Both the position numbers and the translations under genes were made by a program. The notes under the pieces were generated by a model. The model was not told where the DNA came from. It searched no databases and saw only the letters and a program-made list of their open reading frames with translations. From Vibrio aphrogenes (GTDB lineage Bacteria > Pseudomonadota > Gammaproteobacteria > Enterobacterales > Vibrionaceae): DNA of 64,000 bases. This document shows, piece after piece, positions 60,238-64,000 of this stretch (positions are counted from its first letter, which is position 1; every line of letters begins with the position of its first letter). Where the stretch lies: the NCBI RefSeq assembly GCF_002157735.2, contig NZ_AP018689.1:744001-808000 (forward strand), in the 5' to 3' direction.

Positions 60238-60559
60238 AATAACTGATAAATCCAACCCAACTTACGAGCAGCAGTAACCAAGGAAGAAGCGTAGGCTGAG
60301 AGCGTGGTGAGGACTCTTCTGTGTGCGCAGGTAAGTCTTGTGCGGACTTAAAGGCATTTTGAGATTGTTTTTTACGTAGCTTATCGGCTTCTCTGAGTTT
60401 TTCTTTATGCTGCTTTTTGTATAAAGCGATGCCTTTTTCTATACCTTGAGCGATAAGTTTAGTTTGTTCTTTTGTTTGACCTGGCTTTTGAATCGATTTC
60501 GCAACGGTTAATGCATCTTGCTGAGTTTGCGGAGAGATATTTTTCTTGTTTACTTTCAT
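60221..60559 (-). CDS. DUF2956 domain-containing protein
   Basis: The 112-residue protein has a charged N-terminal part (SPQTQQDALTVAKSIQKPGQTKEQTKLIAQGIEKGI is the DUF2956 block), a basic helical middle (KKQHKEKLREADKLRKKQ) and one C-terminal membrane segment (LLPWLLLLVSWVGFISYLLLL) ending at the terminus, so it is probably a tail-anchored protein. The function is unknown. It diverges from the DUF2919 gene. Confidence 0.86.
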   Translation of the reverse strand: MKVNKKNISPQTQQDALTVAKSIQKPGQTKEQTKLIAQGIEKGIALYKKQHKEKLREADKLRKKQSQNAFKSAQDLPAHTEESSPRSQPTLLPWLLLLVSWVGFISYLLLLK

Positions 60560-60683
60560 TTTATTGCGCTTATTTTTTGGTAAAGTAACGGTCGATTGAT
60601 TGAGGCTGATTCAATGATGATACATTGGAGTTAATGCCTAGATTAACATAGGTAAGAGTCACAACAGAGGATAAACTGATAAA

Positions 60684-61154
60684 GTGCAATATGCCGTCAC
60701 GTACCGATTAGAAGATTATGATAAACAAGGGTTTTTAAAGCCCAGTCTTTGGTTATGGTTTGGTTGGCTGTTTTTAGCGAAAGCTTGGGTGGTGTTTATT
60801 GTTGCCAGTGCCAGCCGTACGATGAGTGCGACTTTGCTAGAAGTTATTTATCCGCTGACAGATAGTTTATACTTGGGGCTAATCGTTGGTTTTCCCATTA
60901 TTATCCTCGCTTGGAGTATGCCTTTAAGAACACCGGAACGGCAATGGTTAAATAGGCTATTGTCTTTTGGTCGAGAATATACGGTTTTGGTTGTGTTGGT
61001 ACAAATGGGATTAACCTTTTACCATCTCTCTATAACCCAATGGCAGTTTAATTGGAGTGATGCGATTACCCTATTAGGCCTTGTTTGGCTGTTGATATTC
61101 TTACTGCAATCAAAACGGGCTCGAGATACCTTTACCACGCCACAACTGAATTAA
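60684..61154 (+). CDS. yfeZ: DUF2919 family membrane protein (YfeZ-like)
   Basis: The 156-residue protein has four membrane segments (about 22-42, 60-78, 97-113, 126-143). The family opening is RLEDYDKQGFLKPSLWLWFGWLFLAKAW. The start is GTG with AGAGG rather far upstream. In E. coli yfeZ lies near yfeX, and here the DyP peroxidase gene follows. The function is unknown. Confidence 0.83.
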   Translation: MQYAVTYRLEDYDKQGFLKPSLWLWFGWLFLAKAWVVFIVASASRTMSATLLEVIYPLTDSLYLGLIVGFPIIILAWSMPLRTPERQWLNRLLSFGREYTVLVVLVQMGLTFYHLSITQWQFNWSDAITLLGLVWLLIFLLQSKRARDTFTTPQLN

Positions 61155-61209
61155 ATCAATAACTGTACTTTGTTGAGTGAGTACATCAATAAAGATTAAG
61201 GAAACATGC

Positions 61210-62112
61210 ATGTCACAACCACAATCGGCAATTATTCCAGAAGCCAGCCCATTTTCATTGAAGTGTTTATTGAAAATTAAAAGCAATCACACTCATGTAT
61301 TAGAGCAACTAAAAGCGCTTCCTGAGTTAGTTGCATTGTTAAATAAAGAGCAAACAGGGGCGAATTTATATCTGTCTCTTGCCTTTACTCACGCGTTTTG
61401 GAAAAAGACAAACCAAGCGATGCCAGAAGAGTTAGAATCTTTCTGTGAGCTAGGACAAGGTGATGCCTATGCTCCTGCAACCGATGTGGATGTGTTAATA
61501 CATTGCCATTCTACCCGTCATGATCTGCATTTTTATGTATTGCGTAAATTACTCTCTGAGATCAGTGAAGAGGTTGAGGTTATCGATGAAACTTACGGTT
61601 ACCGCTATTTAGATAGCCGTGATATGACCGATTTTATTGACGGTACTGAAAACCCAGAAGGGGATGAGCGTCGTGCTATTGCTGTCATTCCTGAAGGTGA
61701 GTTTGCTGGTGGTAGCTATGTGATGGTGCAGCGTTATGTCCATAACTTACCAGCGTGGAGCCGTTTAAACGTTGCAGCACAAGAAAAAGTGATAGGTCGT
61801 ACTAAGCCAGATTCAATTGAACTGGATAATGTACCTGCGCAATCACACGTGGGCCGTGTAGATATCAAAGAAGAAGGTAAAGGTTTAAAAATGCTCCGTC
61901 ATAGCCTGCCATATGGTTCGGTGTCTGGAGAGCATGGTTTGCTATTTATTGCCTATTGTAATCGCCTACATAATTTTAAAGTATTACTAGATAGTATGTT
62001 TGGTGAAACGGATGGTAAAACCGATCACTTATTACGCTTTACCAAAGCCGTAACAGGGGCGTACTTCTTTGCGCCATCAGAAGAGATGTTAGCGAGCTTA
62101 GAGTTAGTCTAG
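61210..62112 (+). CDS. yfeX: DyP-type heme peroxidase (YfeX-like)
   Basis: The 300-residue protein matches YfeX-type DyP peroxidases. The DyP motif is in DMTDFIDGTENPEGDE, where the Asp serves as acid-base residue, and GGSYVMVQRYVHNL follows. The proximal heme His is probably in KIIGRTKPDSIEL/AQSHVGRVD region. The 12-residue frame upstream of the chosen ATG is not part of the family; AAGG lies just before. Reported roles for YfeX vary (porphyrinogen oxidation, deferrochelation). A terminator follows. Confidence 0.9.
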   Translation: MSQPQSAIIPEASPFSLKCLLKIKSNHTHVLEQLKALPELVALLNKEQTGANLYLSLAFTHAFWKKTNQAMPEELESFCELGQGDAYAPATDVDVLIHCHSTRHDLHFYVLRKLLSEISEEVEVIDETYGYRYLDSRDMTDFIDGTENPEGDERRAIAVIPEGEFAGGSYVMVQRYVHNLPAWSRLNVAAQEKVIGRTKPDSIELDNVPAQSHVGRVDIKEEGKGLKMLRHSLPYGSVSGEHGLLFIAYCNRLHNFKVLLDSMFGETDGKTDHLLRFTKAVTGAYFFAPSEEMLASLELV

Positions 62113-62134
62113 TTCGTTGTAATGATCATCGAAG

Positions 62135-62167
62135 GGCAGCAAAGACAATTTTGCTGCCTTTTTTTTG
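62135..62167 (+). terminator. Terminator after the DyP peroxidase gene
   Basis: GGCAGCAAA and TTTGCTGCC arms are followed by a run of nine T. Confidence 0.93.
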
Positions 62168-62172
62168 GTAGT

Positions 62173-62398
62173 TAACCTCAGATGCGGATAACTAGAAGTC
62201 ATTCAATACCGCATTTTGGGCATCTAGCTTCGTTAAAATCAATGCAATAGGCCAGCTATTGACTTATGATTTTGCCTTGTTAGCTATCCCAATTTGCAAT
62301 ATTGAGAGAAAGTAACCAACCCTATGTACCTGATATATCTTTTATATATCGTAAGGTTAGAATTGTTGTTGTGACACTCTTATCCGCAGTTGAGGTTA
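62173..62398. mobile_element. 226 bp MITE-like element
   Basis: The left end TAACCTCAGATGCGGATAA and the right end TTATCCGCAGTTGAGGTTA are inverted copies matching at 17 of 19 positions. TA at both ends could be the duplicated target. No transposase gene is present, but on the minus strand a short open stretch containing SWPIALILTKLD ends at a TAG just inside the left end, which may be a worn gene remnant. This element explains most of the 419 bp gap before crr. Confidence 0.65.
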
Positions 62399-62484
62399 GT
62401 TAAAATATCTGATCACTGAATGAGCTTAGTTGGTATTAGTGTGATTGGTATCAAAAGCAGAAAGATAAAAAATAAAGATATAAA

Positions 62485-62514
62485 AAAACGCTGCCCGAGA
62501 GCAGCGTTTTTTGT
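62485..62514. terminator. Terminator after crr
   Basis: AAAAAACGCTGC and GCAGCGTTTTTT arms enclose a 6-nt loop, with A and T runs on both sides. It lies just after the crr stop on the minus strand. Confidence 0.92.
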
Positions 62515-62531
62515 ATCACTGAGTAAGAAAA

Positions 62532-63041
62532 TTACTTAGTGATACGGATAACCGGAGTTTCACCAACAACAACGTTACCAGAAAGCTTATTAAGCTCTTT
62601 GATTTCGTCCATGTTAGAGATAACAACTGGTGTTAGTGTTGATTTTGCATTTTCTTGTAAGTAGGCAAGATCGAATTCGATAACTGTGTCACCAGCTTTA
62701 ACAGTTTGACCTTCTTCAGCGATACGAGTAAAGCCTTCACCTTTTAGTTCAACAGTGTCGATACCAAAGTGAACGAACAACTCGATGCCATCGTCAGACT
62801 CGATAGAGAAAGCGTGGTTAGTTTCAAAGATTTTACCGATTGTACCGTTTACTGGTGCAACCATTTTGTCACCGTTTGGCTTGATAGCAACGCCATCACC
62901 AACGATTTTTTCAGCGAAAACGACATCTGGCACGTCTTCGATATTTACAATTTCACCAGAAAGTGGTGCGATGATTTCAATCGCGCCTGCGTCAGCTGTG
63001 TCGTCAGATACTAGCTTCTTAAGTTTGTCAAACAGACCCAT
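62532..63041 (-). CDS. crr: PTS glucose-specific EIIA component
   Basis: EIIA-Glc takes phosphate from HPr and passes it to EIIBC; it also regulates adenylate cyclase and inducer exclusion. The 169 residues equal the E. coli length. The phosphorylated histidine is in [12 protein letters not shown] (E. coli His90 region), and the partner histidine is in [12 protein letters not shown]. It follows ptsI on the same strand after about 50 nt, as in the ptsHI-crr operon. Confidence 0.98.
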   Translation of the reverse strand: MGLFDKLKKLVSDDTADAGAIEIIAPLSGEIVNIEDVPDVVFAEKIVGDGVAIKPNGDKMVAPVNGTIGKIFETNHAFSIESDDGIELFVHFGIDTVELKGEGFTRIAEEGQTVKAGDTVIEFDLAYLQENAKSTLTPVVISNMDEIKELNKLSGNVVVGETPVIRITK

Positions 63042-63093
63042 GTCTTGCTCCTAAGCAGTTAACTTTTTAATCTTTAACTAAAAGATTATATTC

Positions 63094-64000
63094 TTAATTC
63101 GATTTTTCTGCGATAAATTTATCAACGCAGGCTTCGATTTCTGCCGCAGTTGGTAAGGCAAGCGCTTCTTCAGCCATTGCTTTAACTTCTGCGTAGTTTG
63201 AGTTACGGATGATTTTCTTCACGCGAGGGATAGAGATACCGCTCATGCTGAATTCATCTAAACCCATACCCAGTAGAAGTAGAGTAGCACGTTCGTCACC
63301 TGCTAGCTCACCACACATACCTGTCCATTTGCCTTCTTTGTGAGATGCATCAATAACTTGCTTAATCACAGTCAGTACAGCAGGAGAGAGTGGGTTGTAC
63401 AAGTGAGAAATCAACTCGTTACCACGGTCAACAGCCAGAGTATATTGGGTTAAATCGTTTGTGCCAATACTAAAGAAAGAAACCTCTTTAGCTAGGTGAT
63501 GTGCAATTGCTGCTGCCGCTGGGGTTTCAACCATTACACCGATTTCTATATTCTCATCAAATGCCAAGCCTTCGCTACGAAGTTCAGCTTTGTATTCTTC
63601 AATGGCCGCTTTCAGTTCACGGATCTCTTCAACAGAGATAATCATTGGGAACATGATGCGTAGCTTGCCGTGAGCAGAGGCACGTAAAATACCACGTAAT
63701 TGGTCTTTTAAGATTTCGCGACGGTCTAAGCTAATACGGACTGCACGCCAGCCAAGGAATGGGTTCATTTCTTGTGGCAGGTCCATGTATGGAAGATCTT
63801 TATCACCACCGATGTCCATAGTACGGATAATCACCGCTTGGTCACCCATGGCTTCTGCAACTTCTTTATAGGCTTGATATTGCTCTTCTTCAGTCGGAAG
63901 GGCATCACGGTCCATAAATAGGAATTCAGTACGGTATAGACCAACACCTTCACCGCCGTTACGAATAATACCGTCACAGTCTTTCACTGTACCGATGTTA
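63094..64000 (-). CDS. ptsI: PTS enzyme I, C-terminal half (5' end outside window)
   Basis: EI takes phosphate from PEP and passes it to HPr. Only the last ~300 codons are in view and the frame is open to the right edge. The PEP-binding domain is intact here: [23 protein letters not shown], then [20 protein letters not shown], and the catalytic cysteine in [12 protein letters not shown]. The N-terminal phosphohistidine domain and ptsH would lie beyond the window. Confidence 0.98.
   Translation of the reverse strand, partial: NIGTVKDCDGIIRNGGEGVGLYRTEFLFMDRDALPTEEEQYQAYKEVAEAMGDQAVIIRTMDIGGDKDLPYMDLPQEMNPFLGWRAVRISLDRREILKDQLRGILRASAHGKLRIMFPMIISVEEIRELKAAIEEYKAELRSEGLAFDENIEIGVMVETPAAAAIAHHLAKEVSFFSIGTNDLTQYTLAVDRGNELISHLYNPLSPAVLTVIKQVIDASHKEGKWTGMCGELAGDERATLLLLGMGLDEFSMSGISIPRVKKIIRNSNYAEVKAMAEEALALPTAAEIEACVDKFIAEKSN

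Noticed and set aside
62173-62398. ERIC or VCR repeat
   Set aside because: The ends and inner sequence do not resemble the ERIC core or the V. cholerae integron repeat as I know them.

Overview
The window looks like core chromosome from a member of the Vibrionaceae (Gammaproteobacteria, low-to-moderate G+C). The evidence is gene content and order: the rpsB-tsf-pyrH-frr-uppS-cdsA-dxr-rseP-bamA-skp-lpxD-fabZ-lpxA-lpxB-rnhB-dnaE-accA run, the mltD/gloB/yafS/rnhA/dnaQ/fadE/gmhA/yafJ block, the purMN/upp and arsC-bepA-perM-bcp-gcvR-dapA-bamC blocks, and several small families typical of vibrios (DUF3301, DUF3549, DUF2066, DUF2069, DUF2897, DUF2956, DUF2919). Species cannot be fixed from this alone. 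I see no tRNA, rRNA, CRISPR array, prophage or intact insertion sequence.

Layout. 0-5.3 kb: small conserved genes (Zn-ribbon protein cut by the left edge, yaiI, DUF3301, DUF3549, yqcC-truC, yaeH). 5.4-9.1 kb: glnD and map on the minus strand. 9.4-29.2 kb: a long plus-strand run joining translation (rpsB, tsf, frr), UMP kinase, isoprenoid and phospholipid synthesis (uppS, cdsA, dxr), envelope assembly (rseP, bamA, skp), lipid A and fatty-acid synthesis (lpxD, fabZ, lpxA, lpxB, accA) and DNA replication (rnhB, dnaE). 29.3-41.2 kb: tilS, glnB, an EEP-family phosphatase, mltD, gloB, yafS, rnhA, dnaQ, fadE, gmhA, yafJ. 41.3-44.1 kb: purMN diverging from upp, with a PurR operator between. 44.3-57.3 kb: DUF2066, then a block with a YqhD-like alcohol dehydrogenase, an MDR oxidoreductase and a LysR regulator where uraA/hda would often lie, then DUF2069, wrbA-like, arsC-like, bepA, tusA-like, perM, bcp, gcvR, dapA, bamC. 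57.3-64 kb: M15 peptidase, dapE, yffB, small genes, a DyP peroxidase, crr, and ptsI cut by the right edge.

The genes are mostly ordinary housekeeping. The unusual signal is between them. Short tandem repeats occur at many loci. Seven clear arrays have a unit of exactly 7 bp but a locus-specific sequence; the largest has 33 copies (4707-4938). Three further arrays have units of 16-19 bp. Nine of these ten overlap a stop codon or lie within 4 nt of one. The tenth, upstream of pyrH, is flanked by a ~20 bp inverted repeat. This looks like a non-random process that builds arrays at gene 3' ends, and it is the best candidate here for something undescribed.

Other notable items: a 242 bp tandem duplication beside the 33-copy array; a MITE-like family with ~19 bp inverted ends (TAACCTC...GCGGATAA) present as a 226 bp copy, a 53 bp copy overlapping the bamC stop codon, and a single end; an in-frame 18 bp repeat in an unusually long TruC N-terminus; and good matches to PurR and FadR operators upstream of purM and fadE.
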